Assembly (NCBI RefSeq): GCF_003966265.1
Contig: NZ_RXNV01000017.1
Coordinates: 1 to 64,000, forward strand
Direction of reading: 5' to 3'
DNA length: 64,000 bases
Source: Shewanella atlantica
GTDB taxonomy: Bacteria; Pseudomonadota; Gammaproteobacteria; Enterobacterales; Shewanellaceae
Below are positions 52,151 through 61,031 of this stretch, piece by piece. Numbering within the stretch: position 1 is the first letter of the stretch; each line of letters starts with the position of its first letter. The position numbers and the translations under genes were made by a program. The notes under the pieces are model-generated. The model was not told the origin of the DNA. It ran no database searches and saw nothing but the letters and a program-made list of their open reading frames with translations.

Positions 52151-52987
52151 ATGATGTTTAAAACCTGCTCTGTCCGCTTAATGACAATTGTTACCTTACT
52201 TATATCGAGTCCACTTATTGCCGATGAACTTTCTCCCTTCGATGAGATGAGTGGTCAGTTGAATATTGCCGGTGGCACCGCGCATATTCCGGTGATGAAG
52301 AGGGCTGCGAGACAGATCATGGGGCATAACCCGGATATTCGTATCACCATCGCTGGTGGGGGATCGGGCGTCGGTGTACAGCAGGTGGCTAAAGGGTTGG
52401 TTGATATAGGTAATACCGGCCGAGCCTTAAAAAACAAGGAGATGAATTTAGGACTGAATTCGTTTGCTTTCGCTATCGATGGTGTTGCCGTGATCATTCA
52501 TCCGGATAACCCAGTCAATGATCTAAGTCAGCAACAGATTATTGAGATTTATCAGGGACAAATTACTAATTGGCGTGAGCTTGGTGGTCAAGACCGACAG
52601 ATACACCTCTTTAGTCGCGATGAAGCGAGTGGTACCCGCTCTGTGTTCAGTAAGAAGTTGTTAAAAGGCGCACAACTAGCGGCAAACGCAAACATAGTGC
52701 CATCCAACGGTGCGATGAAAACCGCTGTGTCACAGGATAGCGGTGCTATCGGTTACAGTAGCGTCGGCTACATTGATGAGATGGTAAAAGCACCAACTTA
52801 TAACCATATCATGCCGACCCAAGAGGCTTGCGCTTCAGGGGAGTATCCTGTGGTGCGCCGTTTATATATGAATACCAAGGGCGCACCCGAGGAGCTGACT
52901 CAGGCGTTCATCGATTACATCTATAGTAAGCAAGGTGCAAAGCATATCCAGGCATCTGGTTATATTGCTCTCGATGCAAAACCATAA
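52151..52987 (+). CDS. PstS-like phosphate-binding periplasmic protein
   Basis: This is about 278 residues from the ATG at 52151 (GGAATTATT upstream; ATG 52154 is also possible). The signal peptide ends near IA-DEL. The phosphate-binding pattern is clear: GGTAHIPVMK, AGGGSGVGVQQVAKGLVDIG (Gly/Ser phosphate loop), NWRELGG, SRDEASGTRSVF and SQDSGAIGYSSVGY. It is shorter than E. coli PstS and of the compact type common in marine bacteria. The permease gene overlaps its end, so it is first in a four-gene operon. Phosphate is the likely ligand. Confidence 0.87.
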   Translation: MMFKTCSVRLMTIVTLLISSPLIADELSPFDEMSGQLNIAGGTAHIPVMKRAARQIMGHNPDIRITIAGGGSGVGVQQVAKGLVDIGNTGRALKNKEMNLGLNSFAFAIDGVAVIIHPDNPVNDLSQQQIIEIYQGQITNWRELGGQDRQIHLFSRDEASGTRSVFSKKLLKGAQLAANANIVPSNGAMKTAVSQDSGAIGYSSVGYIDEMVKAPTYNHIMPTQEACASGEYPVVRRLYMNTKGAPEELTQAFIDYIYSKQGAKHIQASGYIALDAKP

Positions 52988-53852
52988 GCTTACGCTAAAG
53001 CAAAACAGCTGGATGCAAGGCTTGCTGATGACCTTAGTGGTCACCAGCGGCCTGTTGCTGTTTGCTCTGTTTTGCTTTTTGATTTGGTTTTCTCTACCGG
53101 TTTTCTTTACTGAAACGACTTCAGTTTTCAGTCTAAAATGGCAGCCGGAGCAGGGGCATTTTGGCATCCTGGCCATGGTCTTCGGTACCCTGTTACTGGC
53201 TTTTATCTCTACATCTGTGGCCTTTATTATCGCCATGGGGCTCAATAGCTTCTGCCTTTTATCGCGTCGACGTTGGCTGGTTACTCTGTTGCGAACTCTG
53301 CTTAGATTTATGGCCGCAATACCAACCGTAGTCTATGGTCTGGCGGCTCTTTTTCTTCTTCTACCCCTTCTGCGAAATGGCCTTCAGCTGGGTTCTGGTT
53401 ACAGTTTATTTGCCGCTGTCTGCATGTTGATATTGCTCATTTTACCCGTTATCTGTGTCATGCTGGATAACATTACTGCGCCGTTATGGCAGCAATATGC
53501 GCTGGGTGCTCAGGCATTGGGTTTTAGCCCTGAGCAAATCTATATGCAGGTTATTCTGCCCCATTGCAGGGTCAATATAGGTGGCGCTGTGTTACTCGGA
53601 TTTAACCGTGCAATAGGGGATACCATGCTTCCCTTGATGTTGGCAGGTAATGCGACGCAATTGCCTTCCGGAGTCTTCGATGCCATTCGTAGTCTGACTG
53701 CACATATCGCCTTAGTGATCGCGACCGATCAAGGCAGTGAAGCCTATAACTCCTTGTTTGCTGCTGGAATGCTGCTGTTAATGTGTAGCGCATGCATCTG
53801 CTTGTTATCTCGTTATCTGATGGGACTGCAACGCCTGGGGCAGCCAGAATGA
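52974..53852 (+). CDS. PstC-like phosphate ABC transporter permease
   Basis: This is about 292 residues from the ATG at 52974, overlapping the binding-protein gene by 14 bp; the longer frame starts at GTG with no site. It has six transmembrane helices. Permease signatures are FMAAIPTVVYGLAALFLLLP and the coupling-loop motif AQALGFSPEQIYMQVILPHC with the later GFNRAIGDTMLPLMLAGN. Its length is close to PstC with a short first loop. It overlaps the next permease by 4 bp (ATGA), indicating translational coupling. Confidence 0.87.
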   Translation: MQNHKLTLKQNSWMQGLLMTLVVTSGLLLFALFCFLIWFSLPVFFTETTSVFSLKWQPEQGHFGILAMVFGTLLLAFISTSVAFIIAMGLNSFCLLSRRRWLVTLLRTLLRFMAAIPTVVYGLAALFLLLPLLRNGLQLGSGYSLFAAVCMLILLILPVICVMLDNITAPLWQQYALGAQALGFSPEQIYMQVILPHCRVNIGGAVLLGFNRAIGDTMLPLMLAGNATQLPSGVFDAIRSLTAHIALVIATDQGSEAYNSLFAAGMLLLMCSACICLLSRYLMGLQRLGQPE

Positions 53853-54748
53853 GTCGTTTAATAGGCTATTGGGGCAGGCTCTGTGCACTTTTTATTATCG
53901 GTATTATGCTGACTTTAATTGGTTTCATCTTGTTTAAGGGCTTGCCGACATTAGAGCTGTCACTTTTTTTCGGTGATACGGCGCCACTGGCCGCCATGAT
54001 GGGATTGCAGCCTGTATGGGAAGGCATATGGCCTGCCTGTGTCGGCACTCTCACCGTTGTCTTATGTTCGGTTTCTTTGGCTTCGGTGCCGGGAGTTGCA
54101 AGTGGTATTTGGCTTGCGAGTGCGCCGGACAAGCCCGCTCAGAAAGTGTTTGGTTTGGCGGTTGATATTCTGGCCGGGATCCCGTCTATTCTTATGGGAT
54201 TATTTGGTTTCAGCCTGATTTTACTTCTGCGGGGGAGTTTCTTTCCTCAGGCAAATGCAAGCCTTCTGCTTGCGTCGTTCTGTTTAGCCCTGCTTATTCT
54301 TCCCTATATTGCCTGCGCGACGCAAAACGCCTTGAGCAGCTTGCCAAAACAGCTGTCAGTTACCGGGGCAGCCTTAGGCATGACACAATGGCAAGTGACT
54401 TATCGTCTGCTACTTCCGCAAGCCAGCTCAGGAATAATGAGTGGGCTCATGCTGGCGATAGGCAGAGCTGCAGAAGATACAGCCGTCATCATGTTAACGG
54501 GGGCCGTTGCAAATGCAGGCTTACCCGGTGGATTACTGCAGCGATTCGAAGCATTGCCATTCACTATTTTTTATTACAGTGCCCAGTATCAGTCACAACA
54601 AGAGCTGAATATGGCATTCGGCGCGGCGTTAGTCCTGCTTACTGTCACTAGTATCATCTTTACTCTGCTCGCTGCCGTGAGCAGGCGCCGCAACCGCAAT
54701 ATATTCGGATCGGCAAATAGCCGGAAAAGGAACATATATGTCAGATAA
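53849..54748 (+). CDS. PstA-like phosphate ABC transporter permease
   Basis: This is 299 residues from the ATG at 53849, in an ATGA overlap with the preceding permease; the longer frame begins inside that gene. It has six transmembrane helices with VDILAGIPSILMGLFGFSLI, the EAA-type coupling loop TGAALGMTQWQVTYRLLLPQ and GLMLAIGRAAEDTAVIMLTG. It pairs with the PstC-like subunit as the channel. It overlaps the ATPase gene by 11 bp. Confidence 0.87.
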   Translation: MSRLIGYWGRLCALFIIGIMLTLIGFILFKGLPTLELSLFFGDTAPLAAMMGLQPVWEGIWPACVGTLTVVLCSVSLASVPGVASGIWLASAPDKPAQKVFGLAVDILAGIPSILMGLFGFSLILLLRGSFFPQANASLLLASFCLALLILPYIACATQNALSSLPKQLSVTGAALGMTQWQVTYRLLLPQASSGIMSGLMLAIGRAAEDTAVIMLTGAVANAGLPGGLLQRFEALPFTIFYYSAQYQSQQELNMAFGAALVLLTVTSIIFTLLAAVSRRRNRNIFGSANSRKRNIYVR

Positions 54749-55460
54749 GGTCCGGGATTTTGAAGATGTCGTCGGTTATCTTGAGGACGTTTCTATCCGC
54801 TTCAGTGATAAAACGATACTCAGGGATGTGAACTTACAGCTACTCAAGGGCCAGCTGCACATGCTGACCGGCCCATCGGGTTGTGGAAAAACAACCCTGT
54901 TACGGGCATTAAACCGGCTCAACGATTGCTTCGACAGGCATGAGATGAGTGGCAGTATTAGTTTGAAATTGTCCGAAGGTGAGGTCGATGTCCATCTACT
55001 TGCCCATAAGCATCTGCCTCTGCTGCGCCGAAAAGTCGGTATGGTATTTCAAATTCCCAACCTCTTACCCGGTAGCATCATCGATAACCTGCTATTGCCA
55101 CTTAAGGTTGTTGCTGGGTTAGATTTGGCCCATGCCACGGCGCGCTGTGAGAATGTGCTGGTACGGGTGAAATTATGGAATGAGGTTAAAGATAGGCTTA
55201 ATAATGATGCTTCCTCACTGTCCGGTGGTCAGCAGCAACGACTATGCCTGGCCAGAACCTTAGCGCTTGAACCTGAAATACTACTGTTAGATGAACCTAC
55301 GGCTTCTTTAGACCCTGAAAATACTAAGGTGATTGAGGAGTTATTGGAATCGCTGAAACAGCAATATACCATGGTGATGGTGTCACATTCCCCCGCCCAG
55401 ACTGTTCGGTTGGCGGATAAGGTATTCAGGCTGGATGGGCAGCAAGTTATCGGCGCTTAG
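54738..55460 (+). CDS. PstB-like phosphate ABC transporter ATPase
   Basis: This 240-residue ABC ATPase has Walker A GPSGCGKTT, a Q-loop MVFQIPNLLPGS, signature LSGGQQQR, Walker B EILLLDEPTASLD and switch histidine VSHSP. RALNRLNDC shortly after Walker A is typical of PstB-type ATPases. AAGGAACATAT gives a good start. No phoU or phoBR gene follows, so this is an accessory phosphate transporter rather than the main regulated pst locus. It is the last gene of the operon. Confidence 0.88.
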   Translation: MSDKVRDFEDVVGYLEDVSIRFSDKTILRDVNLQLLKGQLHMLTGPSGCGKTTLLRALNRLNDCFDRHEMSGSISLKLSEGEVDVHLLAHKHLPLLRRKVGMVFQIPNLLPGSIIDNLLLPLKVVAGLDLAHATARCENVLVRVKLWNEVKDRLNNDASSLSGGQQQRLCLARTLALEPEILLLDEPTASLDPENTKVIEELLESLKQQYTMVMVSHSPAQTVRLADKVFRLDGQQVIGA

Positions 55461-55642
55461 TTTTATCAGCCAAGTTGGGGCGTTGATTATTAAATTGACG
55501 ATTAACACCTGATCAAATATCGCAAAATGACCGGGATTTCAGAAGTAAAAATGAGTTTGTAATTGATGGATTACAATAGGAAATGTGTCTTTCATATCGA
55601 ATTAGTAATGACACCTAACATTAATAGCTAACTTTAATCGCT

Positions 55643-56680
55643 ATGAGTCTTAATCGGCGGATGAATTTTATGCAGGGAAATGCTAAATACACGACCATCG
55701 CTGCCTGGGCATCGGCGGTTGCCAGAGCGTTGAGAGCCTCGGGTATCGATCCTGAGAGCGTATTTGAAGAGGCTGGCTTATCATTAACCGAAATAGAAAG
55801 TGAGCCTGACTCTCGTATCGCGATAGAAAAAATGACCCTATTTTGGCAAGCGGTAGAAAGTACGACCGAATCATTGGCATTCGGTTTGACTGTGGGTCGA
55901 TATGCTTATCCGATGCACTTCAGATCTCTGGGGTTGCTAATGATGACCTCTGAAACTCTGGCGCAGGCCTTCGAGCGTCTTCCCGATTATTACGCCCTGG
56001 TGAGCAACTCTGCCAGCATAAAGCTTCAAAGAACGCCGCAGCTGATTGGGTTTACGATTACACCGCTTAATGGGGTAGAGATCAGTGAGATGGCGATAGA
56101 TGCATTTTTTGCAACCTTGATGCATCACGGTGAGCTGATGATTGGCCATTCGAATTTTATTCAAGCCGTTGAGCTTATCAGGGAGACTCCGAAGGATGTG
56201 AGGCCCTGGCAAACCTGTTTCAACTCCCCGGTCTCATTCGAACAGACAGCTAACTGTTTATGGATGGATAGAAATATGCTCGAGAGAGCCACTGTGATGG
56301 CCGATCCTAGCCAGGCGCTGAAGAATGAGCAGGCCGTTCGCCAATACCTTGAAAAGATGCAGGCTTTAAGCTGGCGCGAGAAAACCAGCCAGGTGATACA
56401 TGCCATGCTGGTTGACGGTGAAGCCAGCTTATTTAAGGCGGCACAGATCTATAATTTGAGCGAACGCACCCTGAGCCGTTACCTCAAGAGTGAGGGCACA
56501 AGTTTTCGCACGATATTGCAGGAGAAGCGTAAGGAGCTGGCGCATTATTATCTGCTCAATAGTGATCTATCGATAACTCAAGTTGCAGACAAGTTGGGTT
56601 ACAGCAGTCTGAGCAACTTCACCCGAGTGTTCCATTTATGGTACGGGGTAAGCCCTAGTCTGTATCGCCTCAGAGTTTGA
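55643..56680 (+). CDS. AraC-family regulator with arabinose-binding-type N-terminal domain (OruR/ArgR-like)
   Basis: This is 345 residues; ATGs at 55643, 55661 and 55670 are possible and none has a strong ribosome-binding site. The N-terminal domain of about 200 residues (RALRASGIDPESVFEEAGLS, SLGLLMMTSETLAQAFERLP) is the type linked to lipid or hydrophobic effectors. The C-terminal double helix-turn-helix is AraC type (EASLFKAAQIYNLSERTLSR, LSITQVADKLGYSSLSNFTR, WYGVSPSLYR). It lies 80 bp upstream of the alkylsulfatase-like gene on the same strand and probably activates it. Confidence 0.87.
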   Translation: MSLNRRMNFMQGNAKYTTIAAWASAVARALRASGIDPESVFEEAGLSLTEIESEPDSRIAIEKMTLFWQAVESTTESLAFGLTVGRYAYPMHFRSLGLLMMTSETLAQAFERLPDYYALVSNSASIKLQRTPQLIGFTITPLNGVEISEMAIDAFFATLMHHGELMIGHSNFIQAVELIRETPKDVRPWQTCFNSPVSFEQTANCLWMDRNMLERATVMADPSQALKNEQAVRQYLEKMQALSWREKTSQVIHAMLVDGEASLFKAAQIYNLSERTLSRYLKSEGTSFRTILQEKRKELAHYYLLNSDLSITQVADKLGYSSLSNFTRVFHLWYGVSPSLYRLRV

Positions 56681-56760
56681 GATTGGCGTAAAATGATAAC
56701 CGCAATGTTGTTAACTTGTAATAGCTTGTGGTTAATTGTTACGTCAAAAGCAGAGTCATT

Positions 56761-58776
56761 ATGTATCATTCCTATCGTTTAGTGCGAGTTCGTCATCTTT
56801 TCCCCATTGTGATGGGGCTACTTCTCACGGCCTGCCAGCCAGAACCCACTAATATCGCGATCGAAGACAGTACGCTGGCCGATGCTGATGGTTTTACACC
56901 GGCAACGGCATATACCAAGAGTGCGAATGCGGCGCTGTTAGCCGAGTTGCCTTTCGATAATAAACAGGACTTTGCCGATGCCAGCCGTGGTTTTATCGCT
57001 AAGCTCCCTGCCCTGAGGGTCGAGGGTGGCGAGGGTGATACCATCTGGGATATGCCCGGCTATGACTTCATCGATGGCGAGGCACCTGTCAGTGTCAACC
57101 CAAGTCTTTGGCGACAAGCCAGTCTTAACAATATTCACGGGTTATTCGAAGTAACTAAAGGGGTCTACCAGATCCGTGGCTTCGACCTGGCGAACATGAC
57201 GATCATCGAAGGTAAAACTGGTTGGATCGTGGTAGACCCGCTGACTACGGCCGAAACGGCGAGTGTTGCTCTCGAGTTTGTGAATAAACAACTGGGCAAC
57301 AGGCCCATCTCTGCCATCTTGTTTACCCATAGTCATATGGACCACTTTGGTGGTGCCTTGGGTCTGTTGGGCGAGCCCGATAAGGCAGAACTGAGCAATA
57401 TCGATATCCTGGCGCCGGCGGGATTCATGCATGAGGCAACCAGTGAGAATGTCATGGCGGGAACGGCCATGAGCCGCCGTGCCATGTATATGTATGGTAA
57501 ACGCCTTCCGCGAAGTGCCAGGGGACATATAGACTCAGGCCTTGGCAAGTCGCCCGCATTTGGTACCTTCGGTATTTTGGCTCCGACAATCACGATAGAG
57601 AAGGATGAGTCGAGGGTGATCGATGGGGTTAACTTCGAGTTTCAGATTGTCTCCGGCTCGGAGGCGCCGGCCGAGTTTACCTTCTCTCTGCCTGAGCTCA
57701 ATGCCTATTGCGGCGCAGAGCTGGTTTCCAAGACGATGCACAACCTCTACACGCTCAGAGGAGCCAAGGTTCGGGATGCACTGCAATGGAGTCGCTCCAT
57801 CGATGAGGCATTGACAAACCAGGGAGGAGCCGAGGTCTATTTTGGTAGCCATCATTGGCCAATCTGGGGACAGGAGGCTATCGCCGACTTCTTAGAGAAG
57901 CAGCGTGATACCTATAAATATATTCATGATCAATCGGTTCGTATGCTCAATGGAGGGTTAACCCCAAATGAGATAGCCGAGCAGATCCGGATGCCGCCAT
58001 CGCTATCGACGACCTTTGCCAGCCGTGGCTACTATGGCAGTGCCAGGCATAATGCCAAAGCCGTGTATCAAGCCTATTTAGGTTGGTATGACGCCAACCC
58101 GGTAAACCTTAATCCACTACCCGATGAGCAATCTTCCGGAAAATATATCGAGTTGATGGGGGGCAGCGATGCCGTGCTTAAGCATGCCAATGCCGCTTTC
58201 GATAAAGGTGAGTATCGCTGGACGGCAGAGCTGCTTAATAAGCTGGTTTTTGCCGACAGTACCAATACACAAGCTAAAGAGTTACTGGCTAAGAGCTATG
58301 ATCAGCTGGGCTATCAGTCTGAATCGGCCCCCTGGCGTGACGTTTATCTGTCAGCGGCCTATGAGCTGCGCCATGGGAGCCCGGATAAGGGGATCGATCT
58401 GGCTTCGATGAAACAGATATTACTGCGATCGCCGGTAGAAAATTTCTTACAATCCATGGCCTCAAGGGTCATAGGGCCCGAAGCCTTCGGCGAGCGGTTT
58501 ACACTTAATATCAATTTTACCGATCTGGGTGATAACTATGTGCTACAGCTTAAAAATTCGGTACTTCACCACAAAAAATCGCCAAAGGATCTGAGTGCCG
58601 ATGCGACACTCAATATCAGTCACGAACTTTTTGTCGAACTCATCATTGGCAGTGCGGGAGTATCGGATCTGTTGTTTTCTGATGAATTGAATATCGAGGG
58701 GAGTAAAGTGGATTTGGTGAGTTTTCTCACCTTGCTGGATAAGCCTAAAGGTGTGTTTAATATCGTAACACCTTAG
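56761..58776 (+). CDS. Alkylsulfatase-like metallo-beta-lactamase-fold lipoprotein
   Basis: This is about 671 residues from the ATG at 56761; the longer frame uses GTG. A lipoprotein signal ends at lipobox LTAC. The metallo-beta-lactamase domain has the zinc motif THSHMDH (His190, His192, Asp194, His195) and later EAPAEFTF and GSHHWPIWG. An alkylsulfatase dimerisation domain and a C-terminal SCP2-like lipid-binding domain follow (NINFTDLGDNYVLQLKNSVL). It fits the SdsA1/BDS1 class that cleaves alkyl sulfate esters. The lipid anchor suggests an envelope location. The AraC gene upstream is the likely regulator. Confidence 0.9.
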   Translation: MYHSYRLVRVRHLFPIVMGLLLTACQPEPTNIAIEDSTLADADGFTPATAYTKSANAALLAELPFDNKQDFADASRGFIAKLPALRVEGGEGDTIWDMPGYDFIDGEAPVSVNPSLWRQASLNNIHGLFEVTKGVYQIRGFDLANMTIIEGKTGWIVVDPLTTAETASVALEFVNKQLGNRPISAILFTHSHMDHFGGALGLLGEPDKAELSNIDILAPAGFMHEATSENVMAGTAMSRRAMYMYGKRLPRSARGHIDSGLGKSPAFGTFGILAPTITIEKDESRVIDGVNFEFQIVSGSEAPAEFTFSLPELNAYCGAELVSKTMHNLYTLRGAKVRDALQWSRSIDEALTNQGGAEVYFGSHHWPIWGQEAIADFLEKQRDTYKYIHDQSVRMLNGGLTPNEIAEQIRMPPSLSTTFASRGYYGSARHNAKAVYQAYLGWYDANPVNLNPLPDEQSSGKYIELMGGSDAVLKHANAAFDKGEYRWTAELLNKLVFADSTNTQAKELLAKSYDQLGYQSESAPWRDVYLSAAYELRHGSPDKGIDLASMKQILLRSPVENFLQSMASRVIGPEAFGERFTLNINFTDLGDNYVLQLKNSVLHHKKSPKDLSADATLNISHELFVELIIGSAGVSDLLFSDELNIEGSKVDLVSFLTLLDKPKGVFNIVTP

Positions 58777-59100
58777 GTTTGCATTTGGCTCAGCATCGAT
58801 GAGCCCGTGACTGTGCGGGCTCAGCTTCATCTATATTAGCCACAATTTTTAATCAATTTCCAGGGCGACCATTTTCAAAGGATGGTTGCCGTCACATTGA
58901 TAAGGAAATCTTCTTCATTATTAGCCGCTATTTTTAATTAATTGTTTTTAATCAACTTTCGTTAATCAACCTTTGTTAATCGATCATTCTAATCAATTTC
59001 CAGAGCGACCATTTTCAGTGGATGGTTGCCATCACATTGATAAGGAAGTCTTCTTCATTATTAGCCGCTATCTTTAATCAACCTTTGTTAATCGATCATT
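58777..59100. repeat. Downstream region with duplicated tails of the methyltransferase gene
   Basis: Copy A (58851-58931) and copy B (58991-59071) are 81 bp each with 5 mismatches. Their first 44 bp repeat the true 3' end of the methyltransferase gene (59103-59146; copy A is identical over 44 bp). The spacer AATCAACCTTTGTTAATCGA and the following bases recur before copy B and before the gene end. On the minus strand the copies encode versions of the C-terminal DGNHPLKMVALEID with frameshifts. A hairpin lies at 58800-58823. Confidence 0.88.
58800..58823 (+). terminator. Hairpin after the alkylsulfatase gene, with a competing hairpin
   Basis: TGAGCCCG / CGGGCTCA form a perfect 8-bp stem with an 8-nt loop. 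An alternative pairing GGCTCA (58787-58792) / TGAGCC (58800-58805) shares one arm, so only one can form at a time. It probably acts as the transcript end. Confidence 0.6.
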
Positions 59101-60114
59101 CTAATCAATTTCCAGGGCGACCATTTTCAAAGGATGGTTGCCGTCAAACGATGGGAAGTCTTCATGGCAGTTTAACCAGCTATGACTGCTGACGGTGCGC
59201 CCCTGTTTCTCGACGCAACGAACCAGTGCGTTAAACCAAGTGTCACGGTCGACCTTAGCCACATTATTACAACAGACGATGGTGCCGCCTTTCTTGGTGG
59301 TTAACAGTGCAGGTTTGAACAGGCTTTGATAATCGTTGATCAGATCCACAGTGCCGAACGGGCTCTTGGCGAAACGAGGTGGGTCGAGAAAGACCAGGTC
59401 GAATTGCGTCGCCGGTAGCTTAGGATAAGCGGGCAGCTTCTGATTGCGTCGTCCACCGACCTTGAGCCCCGCGAGTTGCCGTAGCGCCGGGAAGGCATCA
59501 CTTTGAATAAATTCACACACATCGGTGACATCATTTAGCTCGGCATTTTTCTTACCGGCGGCCAGGGCAAAAGAGGAGAAGTCGACATTGACGACTCGTT
59601 TAGCCCCACCGACTGCGGCGGCTGTGCCAATACCACAGGTATATGAGAACAGGTTGAGCACCGATTTGTTTCGGCTGTTGGCCTTAACAAATTCACGGCC
59701 GACACGCATATCCAGAAATAGCAGGGGATCTTGACCCTCGTGACGTAGCTTAGTGGTGAACTTGATGCCGTTTTCCTGCATCACCTGCTCCGATAGAGCG
59801 AAGGTCTCAGTTTCAGCGTTCAGGCTATTGAGTACACGAGAGTTCTTATTCGAGCGATCGTTATACACAACCGGAAGATCGGCGAATTGAACCAGAGAGG
59901 TCTGGATCTGTTCGAGTTCATCTTCGCTGAGTGTCTGATGAAAGGTCTGGATCAGCCATGCATCGCCATATCTGTCTATGTTTAAGCCATTGACCCCCTC
60001 GACTGTGCCATGAAATACCCGGAAACAATCGGTATTGTCTGCCATAACTTGGGCTAAGAGGTCTTGACGCTTTTCTAAAGCGTTGGCGAGTAGAGATGGA
60101 ATAGACATGGTCAT
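59101..60114 (-). CDS. RlmI-like class I SAM-dependent methyltransferase
   Basis: This 337-residue protein has a short N-terminal domain with VEGVNGLNIDRYGDAWLIQT (the region following the PUA domain in RlmI, here without a PUA domain). The Rossmann methyltransferase domain has VLNLFSYTCGIGTAAAVGGA (SAM loop), VNVDFSS and the catalytic-type FDLVFLDPPRFAKS. It ends in EDFPSFDGNHPLKMVALEID. RlmI/RlmK-type enzymes make 5-methylcytosine or m7G in 23S rRNA; the target here is not certain. Its 3' end is duplicated twice downstream. The start could be the ATG at 60114 or 60108. Confidence 0.87.
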   Translation of the reverse strand: MTMSIPSLLANALEKRQDLLAQVMADNTDCFRVFHGTVEGVNGLNIDRYGDAWLIQTFHQTLSEDELEQIQTSLVQFADLPVVYNDRSNKNSRVLNSLNAETETFALSEQVMQENGIKFTTKLRHEGQDPLLFLDMRVGREFVKANSRNKSVLNLFSYTCGIGTAAAVGGAKRVVNVDFSSFALAAGKKNAELNDVTDVCEFIQSDAFPALRQLAGLKVGGRRNQKLPAYPKLPATQFDLVFLDPPRFAKSPFGTVDLINDYQSLFKPALLTTKKGGTIVCCNNVAKVDRDTWFNALVRCVEKQGRTVSSHSWLNCHEDFPSFDGNHPLKMVALEID

Positions 60115-60363
60115 TATGCTCGTATTAAGTGCCGGGGATAGCAGGCAAGTATTGCGTGTATATACCCAAACAACCTCGAAATGCAGGATTTAGCATGTCG
60201 AGCATTTTTAAGTGGCTTGGGTAATTAATTGGGCGCATGATACCAAACATTAGCGGATAAATAACCTAGACTCGTTATCGGGGCATATTCATCACACTCT
60301 GTTCGTTGAGCCCTTACTTTGAGCCCTAAGCTGTGAACGCTGAAGAATTGAAGAGTAGGCAGG

Positions 60364-60942
60364 ATGAAAATAGTACTGGTACATGGGATTTTTAATACGG
60401 GCCGGGTGCTTCGCTGGATGAAACGCCAGTTCGAAGCGCGGGGCTATGAGTGCTTCACGCCGACAATCGCCCCACTTGATGGTCGTCATGGCATCGAATA
60501 CGCCAGCGCGAGTCTGAAGCAGCAGATAGAGGAGCGGTTCGGTGAGAAGGAACCGATTAGCCTGGTTGGTTTTAGTATGGGGGGAATCGTAGCGCGCCAC
60601 TATCTGCAGATGTTAGGCGGCGCTTGTCGAACGGTAAACTTTTTTACCCTGTCGACCCCTCACAGAGGCAGCTACTGGGCCTATCTTCCCTATCCATCGA
60701 AGGGCATGAGACAGCTTAGGCCTGACAGTGCACTGTTGAGATCTCTGGATGCCGATGAAGTCAGCCTGCAGGGGGTCAAGGTGTTCTCATATTGGACGCC
60801 GATAGATTTCACCATAGTGCCGAGTTCGAGCTCCTATTGGCAGGTTGCTGAAAACAAAAAGTTTTTTATTGTGCTGCACCTGTCGGTCATTTTCAGTCGC
60901 AAAATTGTTACCGAGATCTTGAATAATCTCAGCTCGGAATAA
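60364..60942 (+). CDS. Small alpha/beta-hydrolase (lipase/esterase-like)
   Basis: This 192-residue protein has the N-terminal oxyanion region VLVHGIFNTGRVL and the nucleophile elbow GFSMGG (Ser about 78), then STPHRGSYWAY, which is a lipase class 2-like segment. It has no signal peptide. Acid and histidine positions are not obvious near the C terminus, where the expected ...DGVV...H... region is replaced by YWQVAENKKFFIVLHLSV, with a candidate His. It is somewhat shorter than typical relatives (about 210-230). The cytoplasmic substrate is unknown. Confidence 0.75.
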   Translation: MKIVLVHGIFNTGRVLRWMKRQFEARGYECFTPTIAPLDGRHGIEYASASLKQQIEERFGEKEPISLVGFSMGGIVARHYLQMLGGACRTVNFFTLSTPHRGSYWAYLPYPSKGMRQLRPDSALLRSLDADEVSLQGVKVFSYWTPIDFTIVPSSSSYWQVAENKKFFIVLHLSVIFSRKIVTEILNNLSSE

Positions 60943-60980
60943 CTGTCGTTCGGGACAGGCTCGGCACCCGACAAGTGCCT

Positions 60981-60999
60981 CTTGCCGCTAAGCGGCAAG
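60981..60999. terminator. Hairpin between convergent genes
   Basis: CTTGCCGC / GCGGCAAG form a perfect 8-bp GC-rich stem with a 3-nt loop between the stops of the lipase-like and rarD-like genes. Confidence 0.7.
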
Positions 61000-61031
61000 G
61001 CTCTGAGTTCAGTTGCTTATACCGAATATTA

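Noticed and set aside
58800..58823. Attenuator reading of the overlapping hairpins after the alkylsulfatase gene
   Set aside because: There is no downstream gene on the same strand to attenuate; a simple terminator is sufficient.
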